DNA from: Aquila chrysaetos chrysaetos
Taxonomy: Eukaryota; Chordata; Aves; Accipitriformes; Accipitridae
Direction: 5' to 3'
Length of the DNA: 64,000 nt
Assembly: GCF_900496995.4 (NCBI RefSeq)
Contig: NC_044018.1
Location: 11,060,501 to 11,124,500, forward strand
Below the pieces are notes generated by a model that was not told the origin of the DNA, made no database searches, and was given only the letters and a program-made list of their open reading frames with translations. Positions 51,501 through 64,000 of the stretch are shown here, piece by piece. The position numbers were made by a program, and so were the translations under genes. How positions within the stretch are numbered: the first letter of the stretch is position 1; each line of letters begins with the position of its first letter.

Positions 51501-54500
51501 GCTATAATCATCTGTCTTCTGCTTCCCTTCTGATCATGTGCAAACCAGATCCTCAAGCTATATTAATGGTTTGATACAGTAGTAATAGCTGAATGATATG
51601 GGAATAGATCAGATCAGCATTTTTCTCCTGAACCAGTTCTCTAGGGAATCACGAGTTTAAAAAGTAATGAAAACTTCTGCAGAAAAAAACACTCCATGTT
51701 TTCCTTGGGCTTGGGGATGTTTAAAAGCAACCTGAAAAATCCCCTGAATTTTTTGACAAAAACCAAACGACAGTTTGCAGGCAGACGCCGCCAGGACGGA
51801 GAGCCCTTGCTGTGTAGCCGGGAGCAGGCAGCATGGGGAGGCCGCTCTCAAGTGGAGAAGGGAAACGAGCTCCTCTCTGCGCCTGCCCTCCTCACCTCCA
51901 CCTCCCTGCCGCCTCTGCCGGGTCAACAGTGAGGAGTGAAGGGGACGGCTCCGTCCGCTCTCGCCTTTCCTTTTTCTTTAGGAGCCTGACAACCGTTGCT
52001 TCTAGATTTAAATGCTTTCAGCTTTAAATTTGGGGATTCTAACGTCCTACATAATTAGAGGGGTAGTGTATACAAGCCCGTCACTCGGAGCTAGAGGGTA
52101 TACACAAGAGCCTTTGGGTCTAGAAAGGCATAGATGCACAAAATGCAAGACGTATTACTGATGATCTGCTTCTATTTATTCTCAAAGACCAATGTGAAGG
52201 AGTTTAAGGGCTGAATTCATTCTTAGCTGTGCACTGAAGTCGACAGAGTTAGACCAGGACTGTGTTTGGCAGTATTTCCATATCCTGCAATTCAGCATGG
52301 AATATGTAATCATCTGACAGAGGGTTCAGCATGTTTAGTTGTATAACTGCTAGAACAGATAAAGGATCAGCCAGGCAAACAGTGAAATATGAAAACGGTT
52401 CTCGTAAAAACATCCCAGCCTTGGGGCATGCATCTGCCAAGACTACTCCGTGGTGACATGAATGGACATAGCATTTAACTACTCTCCAAGAGGAGAGAGG
52501 ATTACAAGGAGGTGGGGAAAGCAGAAGAAGCCAGAGCAACCCTGCCAACAATAGCAGGTTGCAATACTTAATCTCAGTGCTTGTGCCAATGCGCTTCGAA
52601 GCTGCTGTTGTTTTTATGAGGAAAAATGCAGAAAAGACTAATCTGTGTATTTATGTCTGTCTGGAAATGTTATAAGTGCCGTGTGGTCATTCTGATTCCA
52701 GAACCAATGGGGTCGGTATTCCCAGGATGGGGAGACTTGGACAGGGTGCCAGAACTCAGCGGCTACACGTGGGACCGAAAGCAGAGTGAGTAAATGGAGG
52801 GATTCAGTAAAGTGGGAGGCAAACCAGGAACTCTACCCACATTTCCAAATAATAGGATTTTCTGGGGCTGTTTCAGCTCAGTGCTACAAATTGTATGCCC
52901 TTGAGAAGTTCTAGAGCATCATCTTCTGTCCTTTCATAACAAGCTTCCCTGTTATGCAATTAATTTGCTCATTTGTTTTCTGGTATGACTGTAACTGATA
53001 GTGTTATTTTGAGGGAGTTTATGCTAGTTAGGTAGGCTAGAGCAAGCATCCTGCGTGCCATAAGCTTTAATGAGCACACAGAACAAGTTCAATAAAGGGG
53101 CAGTGGTAGCATGAGCTTCCTTCCATGCCAATATTTTCCTGTGTTTGTCGGTATAGTATTATTTAGCATAAGGGATTGTGGCTTATTATCTACTCTTCTT
53201 TCTGTTCTCAACAGAGCATTTCTTGCAAAAGTATAATGGGCTTTTAACGGTGGCTACTGTGGTTTGGTCTTTGGTCCCATGTAATTCTTTTGACAGACAG
53301 TGACAGCGGAAGTCATAAATACAATGCTGATTTTTTGTGGGCACTAGGATCTGTATACAGATCACAGGCACATCTCATAGGTTATCAATCAGTATTGGTA
53401 TAGGGCAGGCTTAATATGACAGATATCTGTGTCCTGTTCCTGTTCCTTATCTACTGCTGTTGCCACGGGCTGGTGGGGAAGTGGGTGCTTTGGTGTCAGG
53501 TTATGTCGCTGGCGACAGAGCAAGAGGGAAGCAGGTTTTCCGCTGGCTGTTTGAAAGATCCGCAGAAGAAGTGGATTTGGATTCATCGGGACATGCATTC
53601 CCTGAGGAGGGTGGAGGAATAACACAGTTGATTTGCTGCTACTTCGTAGTACTCTTTGGTTACACGAAAACATAATACACTGATCTGTCTTTCCTATCTG
53701 ATCCTGCCATGGTAGTCTCCATGCTGTCTAAGGATTTGCTTGATAATGTGTCTCTGGTGGTTTGTAGTTTTGCTTTAATCCAGCTAAAGCTTAGCTCTGT
53801 TTGACTGGTAAAAGACAGTGACACGTAGGAGTAAGGCTTCTTTGGCTTTCTTTGTTGGGTAGGACAGATATTTGGCAGCTGAGTTTCCCAGGGACCTAGG
53901 GATTAAAGTGAACCTTGAGTTTCTTTCTTACTTAAAAGTCTCTGTCACTCCAAACTTGACATTTTTCTTCTATATAAGCTATAAACTACTGCAGGGAAGA
54001 AACATTTTCCAGATGACAGTGCTCCATAGATGGTGTTGTAGGATGTCGGTTATCTGTGATGAGAGTTGCACATCTCTACAATACTCATGGGATCTCTTTT
54101 GACAATGAAATGTTATTTCTGAGAGAAATGAAATGTGTGTGGACAGGTAAGAAGGTGAAAATTAGCATGATCCTTGTGGAACGCAGATTTATCTGAGCTT
54201 CAAGAAAGATTTCTTGATGAACTGGACTCAACCTGGGCTAACCTGAGCCTTAAATGGTTTGCTTCCATAGAGGTATCAGTAAAAGCTTTGATCTTTTAAT
54301 GGCTCTATATCTGTTAATGTTCGTACAATTTTTTAAGGAATGGGAAGACCATTTCCACCATAATAGTGTCATATTTTGATGTTCACTCAAGTTTGTGACC
54401 TTCCAGATCCAAATCTGACTATTTAACGTGATAGCCTTACACAGCAAAAACGAGATTTCGGAAGTGTCCTGTGCTAATGGGAGTTTCAGATGAGGTGGAA

Positions 54501-55479
54501 GACTGAAGCACTTCCTTTGGAAAAGGAGTAAACAACAAGAAAAATTAATGTTCTGCAATGTAGGTGCTTCAAATACGGATTCCCACATGTTTTACTGTAA
54601 TTTGCCTTGATAATTCTGTGGAAGAATTTTTTGCTTATGTTAGCTGGGATCAGATCTCTCAAAGATACAGGACAGAGAGAAGGAGAAACTGTCCCTCAGA
54701 TTAAAAAACCCAGATCATGCAACAAATAAATAAACTTTGCGCTTGTGTAGTCAGGTGCTGATACCGTGTACCTAAAGCTGTAATATTATCTGAAGTTTAT
54801 CAGAAGGGTTGGAATGCTCACACTGGATTCCTCACCAAATTTCTCCTGGGCAAATTACTATCCATCTTCCTAAATCCTCTTGGCAGTTTCTACCGGAGAA
54901 AGAAAAAGGATTTGCCACAAGCTGAGGCCCTGGACTGCACTTAGGTCTGGGCTCATCCCCTGTCTCTGTGCGTGGTCCCTGTCTGAGAAAGGCAGCGTTG
55001 ACATGCTCTGCAAGTCAGTTGTCCACTGGGCTGATAACTTGGGATGGGCGATCAGGGAATTAATTATGGAGAGGCTCAAAGACTCTCTGGCGAGGTGGGC
55101 CTTAGCAGATGAAAGTCTTCCTCATCCCCTGTTCTGGACACCTGCGTGCTGCTACCGTAATAGCTCCAACCCTCACTTGCTTTTTTCCTTAGAGGCAGTT
55201 GCATTTCACCAGTATTATGGATGGGTGAAATGACTCTTACAAGCATGTAGCACAAATGAGCTGTATGAGTGCCACAGTACACGGAAGAAATGTGAGTCAT
55301 AAATCATCATTAACATCTGCTGGAAAACGTATCTGTGCCCCAGCAGTTGTAGGTTACTGTCAGAGCACTTGACACAATACCCACGACTGGTGTTTGGTAC
55401 GTTTGGGACACAAGTCCATAAAGATTGAGACTGCTAATGGCTGCTTTAACAGGCGTGTCAGTTTTGGCTTAATGAATTT

Positions 55480-55780
55480 GTTAATATCAAGCAACTTTCT
55501 TCCTCCAAACAATGGTGTTGGTAATTCACAAGCTGTTATTCTTGGAGCCCCACTTTAACAAAAGCCAGCCTCTCTGTCTGAATGTTGCTGCTTTCATATT
55601 TTATTGCAGAAATTACACAAAAATATTTGGCTTGTCTAATGAGGGCTTGACGATATAGTATATATTGCTGAAAATGTGTCATCGCATTATTCCTACAAAA
55701 ATAAACTTTTGTGATTTTTTTCCTTGTCCATTGGCATGTTGCTAGTTCAAACTGGGGAATACGGGATGTCTATGTAACTT
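55480..55780. promoter_or_regulatory. candidate conserved non-coding element
   Basis: AT-rich, non-repetitive, non-coding block with many TAAT/ATTA cores and an AATAAA at about 55702. It resembles a conserved enhancer in texture but could also be the 3' end of an unrecognised transcript. This is unproven. Confidence 0.28.
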
Positions 55781-55999
55781 GTCTAATAATACAAAACAAA
55801 TGATATGGGTGTAATGCTGGTATTATCAGGGCTACATAGATCGTTCCTTTGCACTTACGCTTGTTTTCCTCCCTCTTTAGATCTATATATTTAGACTGCT
55901 GTTGGCATCTGTAGTTTCAGAGGCTTTAGGAACACAGGGTTTGACCTGCCTGAATGTCCTTATTAATCCGTGTTCTTACATGTGCTAGATCATGCAATT

Positions 56000-56130
56000 T
56001 GTTTTGCAGGAGGCCTTCAGGGCCAGGAAAGCTTATTGTGGTTATCTAATCTGACCTATTTCATTACGGAGGTCACTGAATAGCCCCCACAGGATTTCCT
56101 GCAGCTGGGAGAGAGAGTACTTGAAGAAAG
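56000..56130. mobile_element. possible ancient CR1-like fragment
   Basis: The phrase TTATCTAATCTGACCTATTT followed by sequence resembling 'cactgaatagcccccacagg' echoes an older sauropsid CR1-type consensus ('tctagtctgacctcctgtat...'). It is short and diverged, so assignment is weak. Confidence 0.3.
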
Positions 56131-56189
56131 TTTTCCATCATGATCAGAGATGGCTGAAGGCTTTTTGGCAGTGTAGGCAAAATTTCTTT

Positions 56190-56580
56190 TCAGGGCAGCA
56201 GCAGACTGGGTTGTGACAGGAGAAGGGCTGGAAGGGGTCAGGGGATTTTAGGAGGTGGGGGAGAGGATGCTGGGACTGGTCAGGAGGACTCCAGTAGGCA
56301 AGTATGAGATCAGCAAGCTTTTGAAGACCACAAGTGTCAAACAGGCTTAGGAAAAATCATGGAGGACTGCAGAAAAGGTACAGAGGTGATTAAGGGTTTT
56401 TTTGGCAGGTGTATGATTCAGGAGGGTGTCACAGGGCCAGGTGGTTTGAGGTAGAAGCTTTTCAGGTAGGAGATGGAGAGGAAAGGTCATGGTTTCCAGA
56501 GAAGGCATGGAAGTGATGAGGCTTTTGGGAGGGTCTCAGTGGGGGACAAGAGGGATTTGAGAGACATGAAAAGTTCGAGG
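56190..56580. repeat. purine-rich quasi-repetitive block
   Basis: About 390 bp strongly biased to G and A on the + strand, with loosely repeated phrases: AAGGTACAGAGGTGATTAAG near 56375 and AAGGCATGGAAGTGATGAGG near 56503, about 128 bp apart, each followed by a T-run then a GGCAGG/GGGAGGG phrase. This could be a degenerate tandem duplication of about 128 bp. No open frame with known motifs is present. Confidence 0.35.
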
Positions 56581-59500
56581 GGACTGTCATTTGAGGCAGG
56601 GATCCCTCTGCTTCCCCCTTACCGCATCCAACCCCTTCCCCGCTGGACTTCCCTCACGCCCCCACTTTGGAGGGGTGTGAGCCTCACAGCCCCAGCTGTG
56701 CTTCACACAGCAGCCGACCTCCCTGCGGGAGAAACATGCCCCTGTTTGTGCAGTTCCCATTTGTCTTACTGCACCTCAGGGGACTGAAGCAAATGGATGG
56801 GGAGGGGGCTGCAGGCAGGCCCAGGGCTGGAGGGGAGACCTGCGGAGCGGTCCGTTCTTCTTCTGCTGCTGGGAGCTCGGGATGGGGCAGGAGCTGCTTC
56901 CCACTCCAGCTGTGGCCCACCACCAATCCCAATCCTTCTCTTGGGGCAGGATCAGGGCATTACCCTGATGAGCTGAGCTATGCTGTTGCTCAGAGGGACC
57001 CCCGCTCTTTTCTGGCACTGCATGAGAAGGCGGCTTGTGGATCCCCCCCTTCCCACTGCTTGGGGATCAGCCCTCCTCACCCGCTGCTGTGGTTTGGCTC
57101 TGATCTTAAATAAAAGCCACACAAGTGGTGGAAAGTCTACCAAGGCTCTTGGTAAGTCATTTCGAGTGTTGTGAAAAACGTACATCGCTTTACTAGTTTG
57201 AATGTATTTACCGTCAGAAGCATGGGAGGAAAAGAAACGGAGCAGAAGAAAAGTGCAAATTTTGGCAAGGCTGGCCGACTGCTGGAAAAATAGAGGGCAA
57301 AGAGGGCTTTTCTCTATACACAAGGTTAGAAACACAAGGCAGAAGAGAAGAGAAAAAGCTGACAAGAATTGGATTAGGAAGCTAATGAAGGATTGAAGCA
57401 ATATATTATATTACTACTGTGGAGGAAAATGAATACCTTCCTCCCAGAGATGAGAGATGAGGAAAGAAGTGGATATTTGTTCAGTGTAGAGTGCAAAAGC
57501 TGATGGTTGTCCTGTCAGAAAACAGGATCATTGGCTCTGCGAGGGGGAAAGTGTGGAAGAATTAAGACTTTCAAACCTGGACTGAAGATTTATAAACTGT
57601 CCTTGTAAAAAGAAAGGAGAATTTTGCTTTGATAAACAGAATTTGTCAAATATCATATCTTTTGTGTCCAGTTTGGCATCCCTCTCCAACACTGGCCCAG
57701 ACCTGATTTTTCAGAGCAAGTCAGTGTGTTTTGTGTAACACACACACAGCAAGTAGCTCAGTCTTGTGGAGGGGAGTCAGGCCACACAGGGACACCTAAG
57801 CCCAATTTTGTTTTCTGACAAACTCTAATACAGTCATTGGCTGTGTACTCTCTCCTTTTTTACTAGCCATGCTGCTTGACCTATGAGTGGAAGCAAAGTT
57901 AGTGCATTGAGGGCTTTCTGAAGGACTGTTTATTTCATGACACAGAGCAAACCCCACAGAATAAGGGGGCAAGAAGAGACCATAAAGCCAGATAATACTA
58001 TTGCTGTTGGATGCTGGATTGAGCAAGTCAGAGCAAAGGGGTACAAGCTAAGAAGTACAGGAGAATAAAATAGGATGCCCCTGTGTCTGCTTGCCTGGTT
58101 TATTACTAGCAGAGAAATACAGAGATATTTTCTAAATGGAAATGAAAATCAAAATGGCTTTTTTGGAGAACTGAACCAGGTCCTGGGAGAATATTTGCAC
58201 AGTTCAATCTCTCAGGAATACTGCTGCTGTTGGCAGTGTGTTTCCTTCAGCAACTGAAGAAAAGGGCATTATGGAGAAATCAGGTCGTCCCAGGTGAGGA
58301 GTGGAGCTCCAGCCAGATGTTTCTGGTGTACCGTGAGGCCAGTACACATCTGGATGCACTAGGTGGCAGGGTCTGCCCACGACAGTGAAACACGCTGTGG
58401 GGATGGTGTTTGCATGGGACAGAGCAGCAGGTGGAGAACATATTTCCTCAGAGAAGCCAAAAAGGAGTCCAAAAGATCTCTATCTAAAGATGGTATGCAA
58501 TTCATTATCAAATGCAAAACAGCCTGCTCCGACATAGTTCACTGACGAGTGAGAGACTTACATTTAGTTGACTGAAAAGGAAAAAGGGGAGTTTTGTTAT
58601 CAAAATGTCTATGATGAGTCTTGTCTTCAGGTAGAAAGAGAACACCATGGGAAACAGCTTAGCCACGTCTTCCTCTGCCCTGTTGATATTCAATAAATTT
58701 TAAACTGAATTGCTTGTTAACTCTTGGGCAGACAGTGAATCATGTTTGCTCTCATATCCTGCACTTGCCCTGACAGACACAGCATTTGACTTTTGCTTGG
58801 AAACTATGCTCAAGAGCAGCAAACTGCAGGTGCGTGCAAAGGGAGGGCCTGCTGGCCGGTGGGAACAGGACCTGAGGTCTTCTCCACTGAAAGCCTGATC
58901 TTTTTTGAAAAGCCTTGGTCCAGGGGAGAGCTTTTTGTGGAGAGAAGGTTGTTAGAGGTGCTGGTGGCAGCTATGAGACATATGAGCAAAAGGAGAAATC
59001 ATATCCTCGCTTCTGCGGAGGGGGATATTGAGGTGATGTGATTTGGCTGGAACTACATGGAAAGTTAATAACAGGGCCAAGACTGGTGCCAAATGAGCTC
59101 CCTGGAGCCCTGAGCTTCGATGGTCCAACCGTGTCTGCTGTGAAAGCAGGTGTAAGCTGCTTTCTGAAGTATGGGCTAAAGACGTTGACATTGGCTGACA
59201 AAGAAGATCAAACCTGGGAAAAGCAATAAACCAGACCACAGTGTTTGAATGTGCTCACCATGAAAGTGTACTTTGGTGAGGAGGCAGCTCCTGTTTTTCT
59301 CCACCAGAAACCACTGTGGTTTTCAGCCTCCTCTCTGCAGATTGCAACAGGTCACACATTAGGTATACGTTTTCTAGATGAGATCCGTGCCTCTGTTGGG
59401 AAAATTTTAGGGCTCTCCAAGTCACAAAAGCTTGAAAACCACCAGTGTGGTTGTAGACTTCTCCCTTTGTACTTCAGAGGTATAAGTATAAAAGACAGGC

Positions 59501-61727
59501 CCAAACCAAAACGGGAATCTTCATCCTCTGTTCCTGTGAGGGACTCTGAAGAGTCTCTTTTTTTTGTAAATTGAACAGACTAACAGCATAAATCCAACCT
59601 GACATTTTTAATTTTAGGCAGTGACTAAATTTAGGTCATGACTTCATGTGGAGTTCAGTTGTTTTGGCTCCTCTCTGACAAGTAAATAGTTAAAATAAAA
59701 ACATCGACAGGTAGTGGACAAGGCTGTCCCTTTATGTATTTTTTTCTGAAGAATCCATCTATGAAGAGGCAATGTTGCTTTTTCCCACTGCTAAATTTGC
59801 AGAGTATGCTTTCTGTTTCATGTAGGTTGCAGTACAAATTGACTCATTCTTTCCCATAGCAGCCTCTGGTCTATTGGTCTTGTTGCACATAATTAATTTT
59901 GTCTGTCATCATCTGATCCCTCTTCCCACATCACTTGATGCTTATACCACTGAAATTACAGCCATTGTTTAATTTCTTCTGATCTACAAAATATTGAGAG
60001 AAAGTATAATTTTCCCTTCAAGATCTGACCCAACCAAAACCTATGTTTGACTTGATATACTTGGACTGACAAATAAAACCACAGGTAAGAAAAATAAACC
60101 TGTGGATACTTTGCCAGGTAAGCAAAGGAGGAAAGTAAAGCTGCCCTGTTCCCTGCCTTCCTCTTCTTGTAACTGAAAAGGAAACTTTCAGAGGGCTGTA
60201 ATTCAGTAGAAGCACCTTATGGCATATAGTCAAAGGGGGCAATGTTCATTGCCCTGCGTACATTTGAGGACCATAGAAAGGGACTATCAAAGAGAGGGAC
60301 CTCAGCTTCCCGAGGTGATGTGGAGCCAGCTGTGGTGTTTGCTTTTGGTGGGGAATGGAGCGGGCGCTGAGTTCCTGATTGTCCTCAGATTGTGCAGTGA
60401 GAGCTCGGGGTTGCTGCTTCCTCCTGAAGTCTGACTCCCTGCACGGCAGCTCCAGCATACGCCAAGGCCCTGACGGGCTGTACACGGGGATCGTGCAGGT
60501 CCCTCAGGTCATGCCCTGAGTGCTGAGTGCTTCCAGTACAGCGAACTTTTATTGCTTGGAGTCCATAAAAATGCCTTCATAAAAATTGGCATAAAATTTG
60601 GGCAACCTTCCAAAGTAAGGGCAAAGCAAATCCTCCCCAGCTGAAGAGCTGCATTAACTTGTGCATTGTGCATTAACTCTACACCTCTGGCTTTTTCACT
60701 GCTTCACTAGCTTCTCCTTTCGCTGGCAATTATCTGCTTTTTCCTCTCCACTTACCCCCGTAAGTCATGACTCCTTTTCATTTATTGGCTGATTCCACTT
60801 CCCCCACCTCCTCTTGCCCATGTTTTTTCATCCCATCTTTCCTCTGGTGCCTTACCAAGATCCTTTGCCAGTTAGAGTGCTCTCTGCATTACAACGCCCA
60901 ACACTCATCTTGCCTCCTTCCAGCAGAGGAGCCTGGAAGAGGCCAAGGCAAGATCTGGAATGGCAATCCAAGTGCACCAGCAAAACACACAAAACTAACA
61001 CATATGAATCAGTAAACAGTTCTGCCACCAAACTCTGGCCCCAGGAATGAGAGCGCGTTGGTAATCACGGGAGACAGAGTTGTTTTGGCGGTGTAGGGGA
61101 ATGAGATCTAGTCAGAGCTTTCCAGGCGCTTGCAACATACAGCCTTACTTCCAAGGGCTCTGTGAAAAGAAGACACTGAGGAGGGAACATGGACAGCCTA
61201 GGGTGATGCATGTCTGTCTACAGGGGGACAAGTGTGATTTTCTAGCCCATGTTTACAATTGCCTATCTATCAAGTTTAAGGAGCAGTCTGTTGCCCCAAG
61301 AGTGGCCTGAGCTGGTATCCAAATACAGCAGGTGGACCTTCCTCTTGCCGATGCTTATTTGTTTCCAACAACGGTTCCACCAGACACCAGTCAGCCTTGA
61401 CCAGGCTGAGTTCACTCAGCAAGTACCTCAACTCAATCACTTGTTTTTGGTTTGTCTGAAAAAAAAAAAGAGAGAGAAAAAGAAATCCCAGGAAAAGTGA
61501 ATATTTCTGAGAATGATGGTTGTTTGCTATTTCGCTTCAATTTTATATGAACTATTTGGGTTGGCTACAGCGGAGCTGCCAGGTGGCTAAACATGCCGAG
61601 TGAGTGTGGTCAGTGCTTGGGACACGCACTGTGCTCAAGGCATCCAAAAAATTACTCCTGACCTTCATTTAGTCTGCCAATCACTGCAGGCTGCCCTTAC
61701 ATCACATTTTTTCACTAGCCAGTAACA

Positions 61728-62095
61728 GATTCATAGAAGTTAGGGATGGAAAAGACCCGTTAGGTCATGCAGTCCATTTCCCCCCCTCCCTCCCCTCCGC
61801 TCCCTGAAGGTCAGCCCAGGGCTGTTCCCTACAGTGTATTTTCTAGTGCTTTGTCCAGTCTCACTTGAAATGACTCAAGTGGTGGGGCTGCCAGCAGTTC
61901 CCTCTGGGAGCCTATTCCAGAGTCTAATGGGCTTCATTGTTAATTTTTTCCTGATTTCCAGCCTAAAATATCCCTTTGCTAGTTTTGTCCCATTACCCGC
62001 TTGCACCACCCTCAACAGTTCCTCTCCTTCCTCCTCGCTAGCAGCACTAGCGCTCCACACTGCTAAAGCACCAGTGAGCTGAGAAGTCAAAAGCG
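61728..62095 (-). mobile_element. CR1-like LINE 3' end, antisense
   Basis: The + strand carries the antisense of a CR1-like 3' region: TCATAGAAGTTAGGGATGGA, then 'gtccagtctcacttgaaatg' and 'gagcctattccagagtctaa'. On the minus strand it translates to FRLEIRKKLTMK and LWNRLPEGT, the end of the reverse-transcriptase ORF seen in CR1/L2 LINEs. It is truncated and degraded. Confidence 0.75.
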
Positions 62096-62904
62096 TTTTG
62101 CAAAAAGTACACACATTGCTTCCTTTACAGCCATTGCAAAAAGAAGTTAAGGAGCTGGGAGAGAAAGTGAGTGATGACTAGAACCAGACACAAAACTCAC
62201 ATCTCCTAACTCGTTTCATGGCCTTTGTAGATAAAAGCCTGTTCTCACCTCTCCAGTCAAATTTATACATAGGGAGTTGAAAATGAGCAGAGAAGAGACG
62301 GGCAGATCTGAGGTTTTGATACTGATCACAGCAATCCCTTGACACTTCAGTTTATTGAAGTGGTGACTGGGAAGAAGGCTCAGAGTCTTTTTCTACTCCA
62401 TCTTCTCCCAAGATTTCTTATTGATGTTTGGACTTAGCAGTATCCAGGGCATTTGTTTTGAATAGGACGAGGCAGGTTGCCAGTATATTCTGACTAGATA
62501 ACATCCCAACCCAAATTTCTGGATGTAAACAGATACCATAGTAGACTGACTCCAGCTCCAAGCTTCGCAGCTGGGCCTTGTCTCTAATGATACATGGAAC
62601 CAAAATCCCAGCTCCAAACAGGCACAGTATCAGATAGGGAGTTTGAGCCTTGAACCTCTGTCTGGTCAAAGAAGAGATGCTTTCTCAAATACCCTTCATC
62701 AAGTGTTTTCAACATTACTCTGACCTTTTAGACCAGGTCTTATTGCCTGGGAGACCTTTGGAAAGGTGCTTACTGTATCAAGTTGAACAGTAGATCTGTG
62801 ATAATGTGGTCCTAGCTTTATCATAGCTCTTGTATTAATGCTCTTTGAAGAAATCTGACGTGGCGTGAGCCCAACCTGCAAGGTCCCTTGAGGACTGGGC
62901 CCTC

Positions 62905-63065
62905 AGAAACTAGAGATGGAAGAGACCTACAAGATTAGCTCATCCTGTTCTTTCCCCCGCCAATACAAGTCTGTTCCCCACGGTACATTTTCCAGTGCTG
63001 TGTCCAGACTGATCTTATTTTTAAATGATTCATATGATAGGGTTTCCTCCAGTTCCATTGGTGAC
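62905..63065 (-). mobile_element. CR1-like LINE 3' fragment, antisense
   Basis: A second, more diverged copy of the same element found at 61728-62095: AGAGATGGAAGAGACCTAC, then CACGGTACATTTTCCAGTGC followed by 'tgtgtccagactgatct'. The two copies share order and orientation, so they are either independent insertions or a local duplication. Confidence 0.6.
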
Positions 63066-63169
63066 TGGATGGCTGCCAGAACATTTTTTTTTTTTCCCCT
63101 TACTTTGACTTTGTGTCTTTGGATTCATCCACAATTTTGAGGTCTGCAATTTGTACTGAGCATTAACTG

Positions 63170-64000
63170 GCAGTAGAGTGAGTAACAGCAGAGAAAACTT
63201 TAAGGACTTTATCCTGGTTTCTTGAGGCAAACAAATCCCTGACAGAAGCCAAGAAGAGTGTTGTTTCAGAGAGACCGGGCTATCGGTGAAAGTTGCTTGT
63301 GTAGGACAGATGTGGGTTGGTTTGAAAATACCTATCCAAGCCTTTGCGTTGACATCAGTGGTAACGCTGAAGTTTCTATCCTAGCTGTTGAACTCTCATG
63401 GCTGGTGACTGGGATTGCTTTCTTCTCTGAATTTACACTGGCAGTTTGAATTTCAGGGCAGTATGCTGGGCTTATAGCCAGACAGCGTTGGTCAAGGAGC
63501 GTGGAAGTAGTGGGGTTGACCAGGTGCATTGCTGCAAGCATAGCTTCTTGCTTTGCCATCCCATATCCTAAACACTTCAGTTACTTATTGCCACACACTG
63601 TTCACCCTCCTGTGTCACTTGTCACTGTCCTGCGCACTGTTTGGAGTCCTTGGATACCAATGTCTGTGTCCTCAGGATCTCATCATTCATGAAGAATAAA
63701 TCACCACCTGGAAAAACAGTTGGGATAAGCAGTGCGACCGGATTTTCTGAGGCCATCAGCGCTCGTCTATGGGCAGCTGTTTCCTCAAAAGGACAAAGGC
63801 TCAGCAAGCATTGCTCACTGCAGCCCAGGAAAGAGCTGAAACTAGTAGCAGGGCTCCCACTATGAAAGGGCCAAGATTTCACCCCTCGTACTTTCTCCTC
63901 CTTTCAGAAACCCTTTCTCTGCTGCCGCTCCAAAACTTTTTCTTTTCCCTTTCGGGGATGCTTCATTTTGTGGGTGAGATGTGGGCTCTGCCTTCAGGGA
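63170..64000. other. intergenic, no feature
   Basis: Unique sequence to the window end. Short open frames only; nothing recognisable. Confidence 0.5.

Larger units (their letters stand above)
47541..61720. other. gene-poor intergenic region
   Basis: About 14 kb with no supported gene. It contains a TG-rich simple repeat (48511-48540), an (AATA)n stretch at 51186-51203, a short GC-rich patch at about 51780-51960, the candidate element at 55480-55780, a purine-rich block at 56190-56580, and an A/AG-rich run at 61459-61485. Open frames such as 56667-57113 (+) look like chance products of GC-rich sequence and have no motif. Confidence 0.5.

Noticed and set aside
52200..52260. Phrase resembling a widespread sauropsid repeat ('actgaagtcgacagagttagacc')
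   Set aside because: Too short to support a repeat call without a library search.
56667..57113. 148-codon plus-strand open frame followed by an AATAAA near 57109
   Set aside because: GC-rich composition explains the openness. The translation has no recognisable motif and no supported exon structure.

Overview
The window reads as vertebrate nuclear DNA, most likely from a bird. Coding sequence is split into short exons with GT-AG introns, CpG islands are compact, and the recognisable transposons are CR1-type LINE remnants. It also carries an intact-looking zona pellucida AX (ZPAX) gene, a family that therian mammals lack as a working gene. A crocodilian or turtle cannot be excluded from sequence alone. 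I see no bacterial, phage or viral genes, no CRISPR array and no tRNA or rRNA gene.

Left end (1-3.6 kb): the last coding exon and 3' UTR of WDR35 (IFT121, retrograde intraflagellar transport) on the + strand. About 660 bp after its poly(A) signal comes a CpG-island promoter and the complete three-exon TTC32 gene (145 aa, three TPR motifs), also +. WDR35 and TTC32 are tandem neighbours in other amniotes (human 2p24), which supports both calls.

10.1-25.3 kb: a 20-exon minus-strand gene, convergent with TTC32, encodes ZPAX, an egg-coat glycoprotein. I traced every junction from the N-terminal region to the stop codon. All phases agree, and all introns are GT-AG except one GC-AG intron. The 5'-most exon found (25051-25284) is the one exception: its two halves are open in different frames, consistent with one extra base, possibly in a GGGG run. 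The signal-peptide exon upstream was not found.

25.3-64 kb: a gene-poor stretch in which I can support no protein-coding gene. It holds an orphan CpG island (about 31.9-32.7 kb) abutting a 25-copy, 25-bp minisatellite (32.74-33.37 kb), a + strand CR1 3' end (34.64-35.6 kb), AT-rich blocks that look like candidate conserved non-coding elements (39.6-43.5 kb and elsewhere), a second orphan CpG island (46.8-47.5 kb), and two antisense CR1-like copies near the right end. By synteny this desert should lie on the OSR1 side of TTC32, where long-range enhancers would be expected. That is inference.

I did not find a previously undescribed biological system. The observations most worth checking are the ZPAX frameshift, the ZPAX GC-AG intron and tail, the all-frames-open minisatellite beside an orphan CpG island, and the second orphan CpG island.
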